From Mesostigma viride (taxonomy: Eukaryota; Streptophyta; Mesostigmatophyceae; Mesostigmatales; Mesostigmataceae), in the NCBI GenBank assembly GCA_009746045.1, contig RPFO01000392.1, forward strand, positions 1,202,656-1,266,655: DNA of 64,000 nt, given 5' to 3'. The position numbers and the translations under genes were made by a program. Positions 12,388 through 23,915 of this stretch are shown piece by piece. The number at the start of each line of letters is the position of its first letter. Positions within the stretch are counted from its first letter, which is position 1. The notes beneath the pieces were generated by a model. It was given only the letters and a program-made list of their open reading frames with translations, was not told the DNA's origin and did no database searches.

Positions 12388-13603
12388 CTAAACAGGTGGG
12401 GATGTGATAAGTAACTCACATATTCTCACCTTCCATACAACAACCTTGTTTTCCAGCAGGCTGAAGAGCATGACAGGCGTCTATGAGCTCGCCAGCTCCT
12501 TGCAACGGTGATGCCGCTCCCAGGCAGCTAGGGTCCTTGACTACGCAATATAGAATGTCTACCGTGTGAAAACCTCCATACAGGAAGCGTAGCAAAGCCA
12601 GATAACTGCCCGATCAATTCTGGGTAGCTTTAGGAAGCATGGCATACGCAGCGTAAGGAAAACCATTGAAACACTCTGGGCTCCAACTTGGGTAAAAAGT
12701 GGGGAAAAAGAGGGTAAACAAGGGGAAAAAGAGGGTAAACATGGGGAAATATTACCCTTGAAGGTAAAATATTACCCTGGTTTTTCCCCTCTTTTTACCC
12801 TGGGTAAAAAAAGGGGAATCTTTTTTTACCCGCTTTTTGCCACGTTTTCCCCATTTTTACCCCCTTTTTACCCAAAAAAAAGGGGTAAAATGCCGGGAAT
12901 AATCGGGTAAAAATTATTACCCCCTAATTCCCCTATTTTTACCCATACTTTCCCTAGTGTATTCGAGGTTTCCAGATGGGGTAATGTTGGGGTAAATGTG
13001 GGGTAAATATGGGGTAAGGACGCTTTAGCCTAGCTTTACTCTAGTTTTACCAAATTTGCTCACATGAATATTCATTTTTGAAATTGATTTGCAATTATAA
13101 TATCCATTTTAACATTAAACAAGAAACACATTCATGAGTGGACAACCATGTTGGTTGTTTCACATATATGGCCAAGCATGGACGCACAACCCTTCACGTT
13201 TTGACTATGTATGCCATAAAGCGCGAACTCTAGTATGAACTACTGTATTAGGCAACAAATGCCCCGAAAGTCGATTTGCTGTCTTCAAGCACTTGGTCTG
13301 GACGTATGCATCAATCTCTAGAAAGGCGTCAAACGCCACTAGTCGCTGCCCTTGATGAGCATGTGGCCCAATGCCAACCTTGGAGATCAATGTTAATTCT
13401 GCAAGCACACAAAGGTTCATGCCGCATGCACAAAAAACATCCGATATCGAAACAAAGTTAATTAACATCCATACATCCAAGTCATTCATATGGGCACGTC
13501 TCCATCTAAGCATTCATACATTACAAAAAGTCAAATTGCTAAAGATGATTGGAACCACCGACCAATATCTATCATGCACCCCCCTACTTTGTTTTCGGTG
13601 TAA

Positions 13604-14131
13604 ATAACTTATTCCAAGGTGACAAGGTAGCCATATTATATAAAGCACGAGGAAACTAGCGTCCCATGGACCTATGGAATGGGAGAGAGTATGCACACAT
13701 GGACGTGAGCACACAAATGGTTGAGCAACCAATACAAGGCACACCGCACACCATGCACCGCCTAATTGGTTTTCATCGTACATAACTTATTCCAAGGTGA
13801 CAAGGTAGCCATATATTATAAAGCACGAGGGAAACTAGCATCCCATGGACCTAGGGAATGGGAGAGAGCATGCACACATGGACGTGCAGGGCACACACAT
13901 AGTTGAGCAACCAATAAGGCACACCGCATACCATGCACCGCCTAATGGGCTTTAATTTCAGCGCACATAACTCACATTCCAAGGTAACAAGCTAGCCATA
14001 TATTACAAAGCACGAGGGAAACTAGTGTCCCATGAACCTAGGGAATGGGAGAGAGCATGCACACATGGACGTGGGCACACACATTGTTACTTGAGCAACC
14101 AATGTAAGGCACACCGTCTACCATGCTCTCC
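13604..14131. repeat. Tandem repeat, three units of about 180 bp
   Basis: Units start near 13604, 13783 and 13968, each with AACTTATTCCAAGGTGACAAGG-like opening, a conserved CACGAGGGAAACTAG block and a GCACACCGC...ACCATGC ending. Period 179-185 bp. Lies inside the CACTA-like element. Near-nucleosomal unit length is noted without further claim. Confidence 0.8.
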
Positions 14132-14639
14132 TCGTTAATGCGATCCTCGATAAAGGAGGGAAGCATGTGCAGAGCTCCATAAACTAGAAGGGAAAATGGA
14201 GAAGAATGGAAAATTAAAAGCCGCCTTACGGTCCTTTATAAACTGATCATCAAAAGTTACAAAACCAAATCAAAATCAACATCCAGAGCTTATATCCCCG
14301 GCCGTTTGCCTAGCCGCGCTTGATGCTCATGATACCACGCCGCGTCTGGGCCATCCCCCGCAGGCAGCATACCTGCTTTCAAAACAGCCCATGCAGAAGC
14401 AACAAACACAAGAAAGGGGATGAGTTGGCCCAAGTCAGATGGGTGGCAGGTGACTGGGGTAGTTGCAGCCATGTCCCAATGGTGGAGCACATGCCGAAGC
14501 GGTACCTGCCCCAGCCAAAATCTGCCAACAAATCAGTTGATGGACATTTCATGACACTCCAAGTCGAAATACGACAGATCTGGCGGTTAGAATAACAAAG
14601 ACACACCTGCACGACAGGGAATGACGCACCGGAGAGGCT

Positions 14640-15060
14640 CGCTAAGCCTACGCTGACTCCATTCCCGTGGCTCACCGAAACACAACGGAAAAATACTGCG
14701 TGGGTGCAGGGAAAAGAATGGAAAGGCATTCGAAAGCATTCCCCATCGAAATACAGCAACCAAGAGCGGGAGGCATACCTCCCATCCGGGAAGAGACGCA
14801 ACGAATGTGATGGCCGAGCAAACCGGGCCTCCTTTCCCGCTGCTGACGGAAACACAACGCAAAGAGACGGCCTCGAAGCATATTAATGCATGAAACGACG
14901 TTCCAAAGCGGCGAAACCGAAATAAAAGGAAACCGAGCGCAAAAGACGGTGGCATATGTGCATATGGCGGGACATGATCCATGGAACCGCCCGGGAAGCA
15001 AACGGCCCCTCCCTATCCCCTCTCCCCTCCTCGCGTGAACACAATGGAAATGGACCGCCT
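14640..15060. repeat. Degenerate tandem repeat around GAAACACAACG
   Basis: The motif GAAACACAACGG or variants recurs near 14678, 14849 and 15034, at 170-185 bp spacing, each within similar C/G-rich surroundings. This explains the overlapping minus-strand ORFs in three frames here, which share repeated peptides and are not taken as genes. The stretch 15061-15600 holds no gene. Confidence 0.5.
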
Positions 15061-18000
15061 GGAAGCAAAAATATGCATTCATCACCGTTCAAAAGCCCAG
15101 CAAACAAAAAACGCAGCTTTACCAGGCGTCAGACCGGTGCCACATCCTACCCTGACAGTTCGTCTTCCTAGCAACCCTCTCCAAGAGCTTACGGCACCAA
15201 CAGTCCAGCAGTTCCAAAGACCCGTCACTAAATAACTGAGCGTTTGTCCTTTCAAACCCCGTTTCCAACCCTCCAACACTGAAAACGTAGCTGCACATCA
15301 GGGACGACCAACTAAACAGGTCGCTGCGACAGCCATAACGTCATCCCGCGGCCATCAAAATTTGAAATTTCGTGATTGGGCCGCGACGCAGAACGCAGCA
15401 AATTGGTGGGCCGACCGTTTATGGGGTTCCGTTAGCCCGTCGCCCGTCGCCGCTGAAATTCCTTCCGTCCGTTGCTGAACTCCCCCGTCGGTGCTGAAAT
15501 TCTTTCCGTCCCTTTATCCTAGTAGCAACGTGCAACAAGTTTCAGGTCAAGCCTCGATGTCATTTGATGGGAGGGCCAGGGTGGGCTGCACCTGCACCCG
15601 GCCCACTCGGGGAAAAAGAGGGTAAATATGGGTAAATTGTTCTTTTCCCCTAGTTTACCTGGTGGGTAAAGTTTTACCCCGAAATTACCTGGTGGGTAAA
15701 ACGGAAATTACCTGTTTTTTACCAGGTGGTAAAACTTTACCCCCTTTTTGCCCAACACTATGGCATACCGAGTTCAAACTGGGTAAAAACGGGGTAATTT
15801 TTTCATCTGTTTTTACCCACAAATTCCCTTTACCCTGTTTTTACCTTTGGGTAAAAATTTTTTACCCGGCATTTACCCTAGATTTACCCACAATTCCCCA
15901 CTTTTTACCCAAGTTGGAGCCCAGAGTGAAAGCTGCGGAAAATCTGATAGCACAACTGCAACAAGTGGAGAACAAAATAGCAAGAAAAACCCAGAAACGG
16001 CGCAAAAAGTTTCATGCCAGGTTCATTAAGAGCGCAAACAGACTGGGCGGTGACATGCGGCAAATCAACGTACCACGGCCGGCATTATTTCCTACCCAGG
16101 CGCGCAAGAAAAGCCAGCCAGCCATGGATGGATTAACCGCGGATCGCGCAGGCCTGAACGAAATCATTTTAGAAATGACAGGAAATGGCCGCAGATCGAA
16201 GATGCTTAGGTTATTTTCATGGTGTCCGTTACTAAACGGCTCTTGCTGCATCAAAATAACCCACGAATGTCGAGTTCTACCGTCGCAGGCACACATATGC
16301 ATGCTAGATTATTCATCGCGGCCAAATTGACGTTGGATGAGACCCCCGTGCAAATCTGTACCAACAAAGGCAGCGAATTTGCAAATAGTGCAGATCTTGC
16401 TATGAAACATCATAATAGAACATCACTTTTAACCATCGGCTTAATTTTTTCGCCTGTCGCCCGCCGGATTAGCCATATTTTAACGGAACGCACGTCGCCA
16501 TGGCCACCTCCGCACGGTGCGCGCACTGTGCACCACAATGTCAAAATAAGATCGCGTCGAATTGTGAAAGTTCAGACGGGTCAGTACTTATAGTAGAGAT
16601 ACGAAATCTGTGGCTTCAAATCGTTGCCCTGTCGTTCTGGCATCCTAGCCGCGCAAAACGTAAAAAAAACGCGGAAAACACGGCATCATACGGTATAATA
16701 CGGTATTATACGTCATTATACGCTAAAACGTATTATAACGTATGAATCATACGCTCAAAGCCAGCGTATTACGTATTATACCGTATTATACCGTATTATA
16801 CGGCGTATGATCTCACTCTGAATGTCATGCACCATGCCATAAACACATATGCAGGCAGCCACCACCATCATTGCCATACATACAATGTCATGCAACATGC
16901 CATAAACATGCATCATTGTCCATGTTCCCAAGAAAAGTCCTTATTTTAGGACCAGTTTGAATTAAAAAATATATGTGCAAACATCAAATTTTGACCCTGG
17001 CATTTTTACCACTGACAGATAACACACTTTTTGAATTTTGGACAAAAACCTGGGTTCAAATAATTACATTTAGTGCCTGAATGGACCCTGGCCCATGGCA
17101 GGCCTCAAACCGCGAATTTGGTCAAAATGAGAATTTAGGACCAATAGGACCAATTAGTGTCAACGCATGACCATGCTATCCACACGGTCCCTTGAGCATC
17201 TTACAAGCGCTAGGGGACCCTACGAGGCCTTGGGATGGCGGGGCAGCGTATAACAAGGCCATACCCTGCTGTGGCTGCCTCTATATATACGCGTGCTTAA
17301 CGGTGTCACAGATGGTGCAGGTAATGCAATATACGGTTGCATGGTTGCTGAGGTTGCCCGGCTTGAACATGGCCCACCCCTTGCGGTAAACTTTCTCTAA
17401 GCATATGCCAAACCTTCTTTGACATCACGGACATGCTGGCCACCACCCAGCGATGAAAAAACATTGCATTTGCATTGCAACTAACACATGAATGCAGCCA
17501 AATCAAGTTACAGAACAACGTTGTGCTAACATGCAACGCTTTGTGAGCGAATTCAGGGTGCATGTAACACGTAAACCATATTGTATATACTGTCTGAGAG
17601 CACCCTGAACGACTGCAGGCCATAGGACCATGGTTTATAACTAACACATGAGTAAAACTGCTCTTACGCATGTGTGTTTTAGCTGCAGCGGACGACGAAG
17701 ATAGAGACGTAAAAAATTGTATGACGTAAACCAACTATGTGTGACAGTTATGTGCACAGAGAGCGTCCCCTCTTTTTAGGCATAGCTTACTGACTCAAAA
17801 CACCACGACAGCGTTGCCAGTTACACTCATGATCTAGGGCACCCCGGCACGTACCTGCTACTTACGTCGCCTCATTCCAGATGGTTGCAAAAAAGTCGCT
17901 GAAATCCGCAGCGAGGTCAGCTTTCCGAGAGCTGAGCGCACCAAAGCTGGCCAACCGGTTCGAAAATGATATAAACCACGCTTGTGCTGCGTTCTAGGTC

Positions 18001-18477
18001 CAAGAAATACCGAAAGTGAAGACCTATAAGGTGCGCTCGCTGCCCAGCCTGAACGTCCCTAAAACATGGTCAACAATGGAAATCGGGCAAGAATATCACG
18101 GCCCAGGCGCTTCCATGTCAAATACTCCGTTTATAAACTCCAGACTATAATCAAAATCGTCCACAAAAATTTCCTGGCTTGATTCGCACCACCATTGCTA
18201 ATACACTAACATGTTTGTGCCAAAATCGACCCTCCGCGAGCAGGCGATCTGCGACCCATTTGTGTTGTGCCGCTGTGCTACAGCGCTACACATAAAAACT
18301 TGCGCAGAAAATTTCACAGCCTTTAAGCATAACTAACGACCTTTCGTTTTTGCTACTGGGCGCCCGAAATGATAAACGCACGTGAAAACGCCGGCCACGA
18401 TTGTCAGGTCGCCATATCCACCTCAGATCATTCCCGCACCCACTTTTTCGCTCCAAAATCGGTTATATTTTTGGTCG

Positions 18478-18672
18478 AGGTACCTACTTTCCCGCCATTA
18501 TACCCGGTACCCGGGTACGGAATCCGGGTACCATGTGCCGGTACCACGGGTCGGGTACATCATGCCGGGTACGGTCCACATGGGGTACGGTCCATATAGT
18601 GACCCCCCCCCCCGGTACCTCGGTTATAGTAAATTGGTCCTTAATTTAGGACTTTGTCCTAAATTAAGGACC
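18478..18672. repeat. GGTAC-rich repeat, C run and perfect hairpin
   Basis: Repeated GGTACC/GGGTACGG units at 18478-18595 are followed by a C run near 18603-18613. A perfect 15-bp inverted repeat GGTCCTTAATTTAGG (18636-18650) has its complement at 18658-18672. A similar TCCTTATTTTAGGACCA motif occurs near 16940, which may mark a further insertion between 16940 and 18672, but no target duplication was found. Confidence 0.45.
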
Positions 18673-18852
18673 GTGGGAGGCTTAACAATCATGATGTGAG
18701 ATTGTGAGTCCTACGTCCTACCACTTGAAAAGCAAAGTACACATGCCACGTACAAATGAGGCGAGCTGCCGGCTGGCCAGCCAGTGGCCAGCCCCAAGCT
18801 CTAGCGCCACCATGCACGGCACTCTAAATCTAGGCCAGCAAACTAAACAGGC

Positions 18853-21242
18853 TTATGCCTCCAGGGCATCCTCATCGGAAATCTCCTTCAGCTTTGATAA
18901 AGCTTGCAGGTTGTGGTGTGTGCTGATGAGCCTGTTGTGCATGATGTGGCTCATCCGGTTCCGACGCAGGCTCTTGATCCACCCAGCGCTGCTGTTGACA
19001 CGTTCCACAGCACCGCTGGAGACCGGCTGGGCCAGCACCTTCATCGCCACGTCCTGCAGCTCCTTGGTGGTATCTCCCCACGTCATCCACCACTCCCACG
19101 GCTCCAGCTTGCCATTTGCGACATGCAAAGCGGCCGCAATGGCTTCTGGGGCGCCGAAGCTGCCACGTTTCGTGTGGTACTGGGTGAGCTGGCTCATCGC
19201 GCGGGCCACCTTGGAGGATGACAGCAGCTTGCGGCAGCAGATGAGAAAGCCTTCCTTGATCTCAGCCTCGTGCCCGCGGGGGTCGACCATCCAGAAGGCT
19301 GGGTTGAGCAGGTACCCTGCAGCGTGAATGGGAGAGTGCAGCTCTTCCCAGCGAGTCATCACAATGCCATCCAGCTCCTCTGCCAGCTCAGCCGGCAGCG
19401 CAGCCACCTCCTTGAGCTGCGTGCGGAGGTCGGCCATGGCGTTGTACAGCCACCCCGTGCAGGGCGTGTTGGTGTCGGTGCGCCGCAGCACCTCGTGCAT
19501 AGGCTTAAACATGGTCACGACCATGTCCAGGTTGGCCCAGAAGGCTGGGGACAAGACTATGGCCTTGATGGTCGCCCACGGCACTGCCCAGCGCTGCAGC
19601 ATGGCGTACTTCTCCAACGCAGCGTCCTTGAAGGTAATCATCAGCGCCGTCATGTTCTGCTGCACACTCATGGCCGAAAGGTACCTGGCCATGCAAGCGT
19701 TGGACAGGGGGTATGAGGCAGCAATGTTGCCCACCCACAAGCAGAAAGGAGAGAGATGTCGGATTGATGTGCAAGTAGCCGGCATCAGGCATCAATGGAA
19801 AACAAGGCTTGTGGAAAATGGGAAGGCAACCGGCAAGTAGCACTGAAGCACTAGCAGGCAAGCTTGAATAGCAATAGCATTCAATAAAGCATATACAATT
19901 GTGTTACCTCGTGGCGAACCGGGTCTCGCCGTAGTTCTTGAGTTCCAGGGTTCCAGGCGCGGCATTGATCATGCGATGGTTGACCTTCTCGTGGGACCGC
20001 ACGTAGCCCACCACCTGCTGTGCCTGCTCCAGCACGTTCTTGATGGGGTCCACCTTGGCGATGTCCTCCAGCAGGAGGTCCAGCTTGTGCGATGCACACT
20101 GCATGGGAGATGATGATGTTCGGATAAATCTCCTCAATATTGCGCTTCATCAGCTCCATGACGCTCGCGGTGTCCGTAATCAGCTGCACCACCTTGCCTG
20201 CAGTGATCTTCTCGATGTGGGGCTGCAGGGTTTCCGTGAGGAAGGCGGCAGTCTTGGTCCTGCCGGTGACATTGTCGCTTCCTAGGAAGTACACAAAGTC
20301 TGGCAGCTGAAACACAGTCATGATCAGCGAATTGCCAGAGCAGTCTTTCCACCCGTCTGTGATCAGGGTGCCACCCGTGGTGTTGGCCAGCTCCAGGCGA
20401 GTAACAACCTGCGCTTCCACCTCGGCGGCAACAAGGGGGACGTCGCGAGTCCTCATCGTGGTGGGCGCGGGCGGCTTGTACCCGCCGAGTTTGACCAAGG
20501 CCCCCCCCCCAGGCTGATGCTGGTCAATGCAGCACGAAAGGCATCATTGTTAAGGACATTGAAAGGGATACCAGCAGAAATCATACCCTTGCACAGTGCA
20601 AGGTCCAGCTGCAGCTTGTCCAGCTTCATCATCTGCGGTATGGTCAGGCCCTCCTCGGATGCCTCAGGTCTGCTCGAGCTGTGCTGTTGTGAAGAGCCAA
20701 CCTGGGCGTCGTGCCAAGTGCTCAGAGGCGCTGCCCTCCACGAGGCCATCACAGTTGAGTCGCTGCCGCTTGGTCACGAGCTCCATGTGGTCCGCTTGGC
20801 CACGCCTCTTCAGGTCCGCGGCCCTGAAAATCCCCTGCAAATGCGCCTTATATACCTTCGGCGGATTGGGGCAAGGCTTCACATCCCGGCACCAAGGCGG
20901 GCCCACGATGTGGAGCTTTGCCCTAGTGGCGCTTCCCCTCCAGGTTGCGCCGCACTGAAGGCAGGATTGCTTGTAGTTGTTCGTCAGCAAGCCTTTGACT
21001 ACAATGCGCTCCTTCTTGACAAACTCCCAAACGGTAGCCTTGGCCGGCTTTGAATCACCTCCCCCCTCGTCCCCACTGTTGTCGGGGCCAGTAGGCTCCT
21101 CGTCCCCACCGTCATTGTTGTCGGCATCCTCATCTAACTCCAAGCTAGCAAGATGTCGTGCTTTGGCCTCTTCGTACTCCGACTCTGACATGTCATCGTA
21201 GTCTATTTCGAGGGCAGGTTCCTTGCCTCGACCGTGCGCCAT
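18853..21242 (-). pseudogene. hAT transposase (BED finger, DUF659-like, hAT dimerisation), degraded
   Basis: Reading from 21242, an acidic N-terminus is followed by a BED-type zinc finger region (CLQCGATW... then H; 20930-21060). Next comes a DUF659/RNase H-like core with LITDGWKD and LITDTASVM (20150-20400), then SHKLDLLLEDI. The C-terminal part has the hAT dimerisation region (SSGAVERVNSSAGWIKS). One intron fits: 19685-19907 (223 nt, GT-AG), joining RFAT to RYLSAM in frame. The frame changes near 20700, at a C run near 20503-20512 and near 20105, so this copy is probably inactive. It lies at the right end of the 10.2 kb hAT, close to its terminus. Stop at 18853-18855. The family assignment is strong. 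Confidence 0.85.
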
Positions 21243-23342
21243 CGCTCTTCTTTCCATGCAGCTAGTAAATGCCAGCACTGTGCTACCAAACTGCCCGGTA
21301 CACAGGCGGCAGCACCTTTTGCATGTTTAGTGTTAGCGGCCTCAAGCCTCAGCTTCGGTAGCGGCGGTTACTTTTGGCGCGCAAGGCTGTCGGCTGCATG
21401 AGCTACGCCAAAACTAGCTCTGGCGCCAAATTCCGGTGCCGGGCGCCGTATAATACGCGAAAAATACGTATTATGCGCCGTATTGGCGTTGAGAACGCAA
21501 TACGCCGTATTTCTAGTACGTTAGTACGCCAAACCCCGCCGTATTGTATAATACGGCGTATTTACCGTATTATACGGCGTATTGGCGTTCACTGGTCGCC
21601 GCCGCGTCCGAGCCGCCCACCACGTCAGCGCCGCCCTCGCGGGGTTTCTTCAGTGACCCGGGCGGTCTTCCCAGGCTTTGGGAGGGCGGTCCTCCGCAGA
21701 GGATCCCGGTGCCTGACTGGAGCTTGGACGGTAACCAGTCGTATGCCGGATTGCCTGTCCCCACGGGCCCTATTTTCAACATGTGGCCTGGTGGTGCTCC
21801 GCCCCCAGAGACCGGCGCGCCAGTTGCGGAGGCGGGTCCGTCGCGACCCCCTGCGGCATCGGGTCCGACGCGGCCCCCTGTTGTACCGGCGCCGTCTGCG
21901 CCTGTGCCGGTTCCTACCCCTTCGTCGGCCCCTGTCCCTTCGGCCCCGCGGTCTTTGGCTGCGGTTGTTCGGTCCAGTGGCTCTGACCCGCGCGCCACTC
22001 GCGCTGCCGATTCCCTTCGGGAGTTAGCAGAGGGCGATCGGGATCGGGCCCCTTCTGTGGTGCATGCGACCCCGGAGTCGCGCGACACGCCTGTCTTTGG
22101 GTATGGTATGTCTGCGCTCGCTTGCCGCCAGTGTGACCTGCCGCGCGCCTCCGCCGAGCTTGCCATTTCGCCCATGTCCTACGGGTTCTCCCAGGTGTGT
22201 CTGGCGCCGCGGGACCGTGGCCTACCAGTTGAGACTGATCGGCCTCCTTTCGACATGGTTATCTTAGCTGATCCGGTGTTCCAGGGTGAGATCCTGGTTC
22301 GGCGCGTCCTGTATCGCTGGGCTAGGCGCCACAATGATTTGGACACCTACGGCGGGTTCCAGTGGGCTTACCCTCCGCCTCTGGGCATTATGGCCTCAGA
22401 TGCCCTTACGGTAGAGTTTCCTGCGGTGCCGGGTGCCACGTACAGCACGGCCCTTCAGCCCATCCTAGAGTGGGATGCCCGTCGTCCAGCGCCCATCCCG
22501 GGCCAGGGTTTGGACTCTCGGGGTCATCCTCCTCCCCGGGCTAGCGACTACCTCGAGACGTTCGGGTCGCGACAGTGTGCCCGTCGGTGGCGCTCCCGTG
22601 ATCGAGATTCGGCATATCCGGTTGTGGCCGTCCAACGTGCATGGAGCCCCTGGTAGATCTGTTTTTCCCGACGGGTATGCGCCCGCGGATCCGGTACCAT
22701 CGCCTGCTCCTGCGGGCTCTCTGCCTGATCGCGGTAGAGCCTTTCCTACGCCTCTTTGCCTGTGGTTTCCTGGACTGGGCCCGGGGCCAGGTCGTTCTTA
22801 CGCAGCATAGGTACTATACTGGGCCTTCCTGGGTCTTTTCCCTGACGGCGTGTGGGCCGATATTTTCCTCACTGTAGATAGGCACGACAATGCTGAGGAT
22901 GTGTCTCACTACCAGGCCTACCTGGATGTCCTGCTGGCCTCCCGTGGTACCTACCAGACGGATGGCCATTAGATAGAGGGCCTTAGGCCCGACCTGAGGG
23001 TGTTGTCCCTCCGGTATATAGAGTCGCCCTCATGTTCTGGCCAGTTGACTGGTCGTTCTTGGTCCTTGGTACTGATTTGTTTACTCTGTGTGTCCTGCCC
23101 AGTGCCGTTCCCCCCGGCAAGGACTTTGTTCCAGGCAGTTAGGGGAACCTACCACCAGGCTTGGTGCTGGCTAACCCTACACCTCCCGGCGTGGTGGTGG
23201 AGACCGAGTTAATACGTTGGTGTCTTGTATCTTGGATGGTCTGCCGACTGTGTTGGTGTGTGCTGGGTGCATTAGGTTTCCTACCCCTTGTTTTCCTCCC
23301 TGTGCGTAGGGAGAGGGCTCCCTACCTTTGTGGGGGGGGAGG

Positions 23343-23915
23343 TGTTACGTCGCGTAACAATTCGTTGTAGTTACGGACGTAAATTAGGTCTTTTGCCTCG
23401 GTTGTCCCTAGGTTTACGTGTAAGCTCCTACCGGGACATTATTGTCCTCGTAACAGTACTGTGGCACATTGGGTGCCGTTGGGCGCCGCGCCGCGTACTT
23501 TACTAGTGGTCCTGATCCTTTGGTAGAATGTAGTGGACCAGCGTGCATCTGTAGATGTAGTGGACCAGCGTGCATCTGTAGGCGAGGGCCATGTCGGCCC
23601 GAGCGTGTTGGACCGTTGGTGACCATTTATGCGCGTTCTACCCCTCGTGTGTGCACTCGGCGTGTGTTAAATGAATTAACACATTTAGGCTTGGGTCACG
23701 GCAGTGTAGTTGTGTTTCCTTCCTCTATTCCTGGAGTAAACGGGTTTTGGTAAATGGTTGTATGGCGTATTATAGTAACACATACGTTAATGCATTGAGA
23801 TCAGCTCCGTCACGTTCGTCTTTCGCTAGGGGTTTGAGTAGAGGAGGCCTGACCAGTTTAGGTAGTATCAGGCCCATTAGAGGTAGAGGTGGAGGTAGAT
23901 ATCCAAGACGTAACA
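23343..23915 (+). repeat. 3' LTR of element A
   Basis: A 573-bp LTR starting TGTTACGTCGCGTAACA and ending CGTAACA, preceded by a purine tract (GTGGGGGGGGAGG, about 23330-23342). It is clearly related to but diverged from the element B LTRs (several per cent by eye, with small indels and a short internal duplication near 23530-23580). Its first 17 bases form a hairpin. Confidence 0.9.

Larger units (their letters stand above)
12672..15928. mobile_element. CACTA-like non-autonomous DNA transposon
   Basis: A 3,257-bp insertion whose ends are near-perfect inverted repeats of about 35 bp beginning CACTCTGGGCTCCAACTTGG. It has a 3-bp duplication AAA at 12669-12671 and 15929-15931; the uninterrupted site is seen at 37570-37580 in the related element. 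CACT termini with a 3-bp duplication suggest CACTA/EnSpm. Dense subterminal GGGTAAA/TTTACCC repeats fill 12700-13020 and 15605-15905, a typical CACTA layout. The interior holds tandem repeats and no recognisable transposase. Confidence 0.75.
11806..16820. mobile_element. Nested hAT-type non-autonomous element (copy 1)
   Basis: The ends are CAGAGTGAGATCGTACG on the left and, read inward from the right end, CAGAGTGAGATCATACG, with a perfect 8-bp duplication AATGTCAT at 11798-11805 and 16821-16828. Subterminal arrays of TATAATACGG/CCGTATTATA repeats lie at 11850-11895 and 16680-16805. It is homologous, in opposite orientation, to the 1.6 kb element at 36698-38303. Its extra length comes mostly from the CACTA-like insertion at 12672-15928 and a LINE end near 12313. 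No transposase is visible, so it probably moves with the transposase of a larger hAT. Confidence 0.9.
11388..21594 (-). mobile_element. 10.2 kb hAT DNA transposon
   Basis: The termini are CAGTGTGAGCCAATACGGC on the left and, read inward from the right end, CAGTGAACGCCAATACGCC. It is flanked by a perfect 8-bp target duplication GTCGCCGC at 11380-11387 and 21595-21602. CAGTG ends and 8-bp duplications define hAT. The subterminal regions are full of TACGG/TATAATACGG motifs. The right part carries a hAT transposase gene on the minus strand. The left part holds a nested hAT-type element (11806-16820). The stretch 16829-18850 shows no gene. Confidence 0.92.
10420..22972 (+). pseudogene. Extra ORF (ORF3) fossil of element A, split by the hAT transposon
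   Basis: After pol and before the 3' LTR lies a long extra reading frame, present as 10420-11387 and 21603-22972 on either side of the hAT insertion. It has a conserved N-terminal region (PDPELYFEALPGRWVS), a long Pro/Ser/Ala-rich linker, a short helical segment (LSATVSAMQAQIQSL), and a conserved C-terminal region with many Arg and aromatic residues. No signal peptide or clear membrane anchor is visible, so it does not look like an envelope protein. The same ORF occurs in element B. It is broken by the hAT insertion and a few small breaks. Function unknown. Confidence 0.65.
1..23915 (+). mobile_element. Element A: Ty3/gypsy chromovirus copy, heavily interrupted
   Basis: This is an LTR retrotransposon fossil. 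Its 5' LTR lies left of the window; its 3' LTR is 23343-23915. Gag begins at 528, pol runs to about 10343, and an extra ORF runs from 10420 to 22972. It is closely similar to element B over all of these parts. It is broken by three large insertions: a piggyBac-like element (1536-3234), a 2.2 kb insertion (6460-8680) and a 10.2 kb hAT transposon (11388-21594). It also has several small breaks. Having collected three insertions, one of them itself nested twice, it is clearly older than element B. Its right end abuts element C sequence, so A inserted into C. Confidence 0.85.

Noticed and set aside
14379-15085. Overlapping minus-strand ORFs with Cys and Phe
   Set aside because: Similar peptides appear in three frames because of a degenerate tandem repeat inside the CACTA-like element.
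16940-18672. A further DNA element bounded by TCCTTA-TTTAGGAC motifs
   Set aside because: The motif similarity is short and no target duplication or true terminal inverted repeat could be shown.
21570-22175. Minus-strand ORF opposite ORF3 of element A
   Set aside because: Antisense shadow of a GC-rich coding region.
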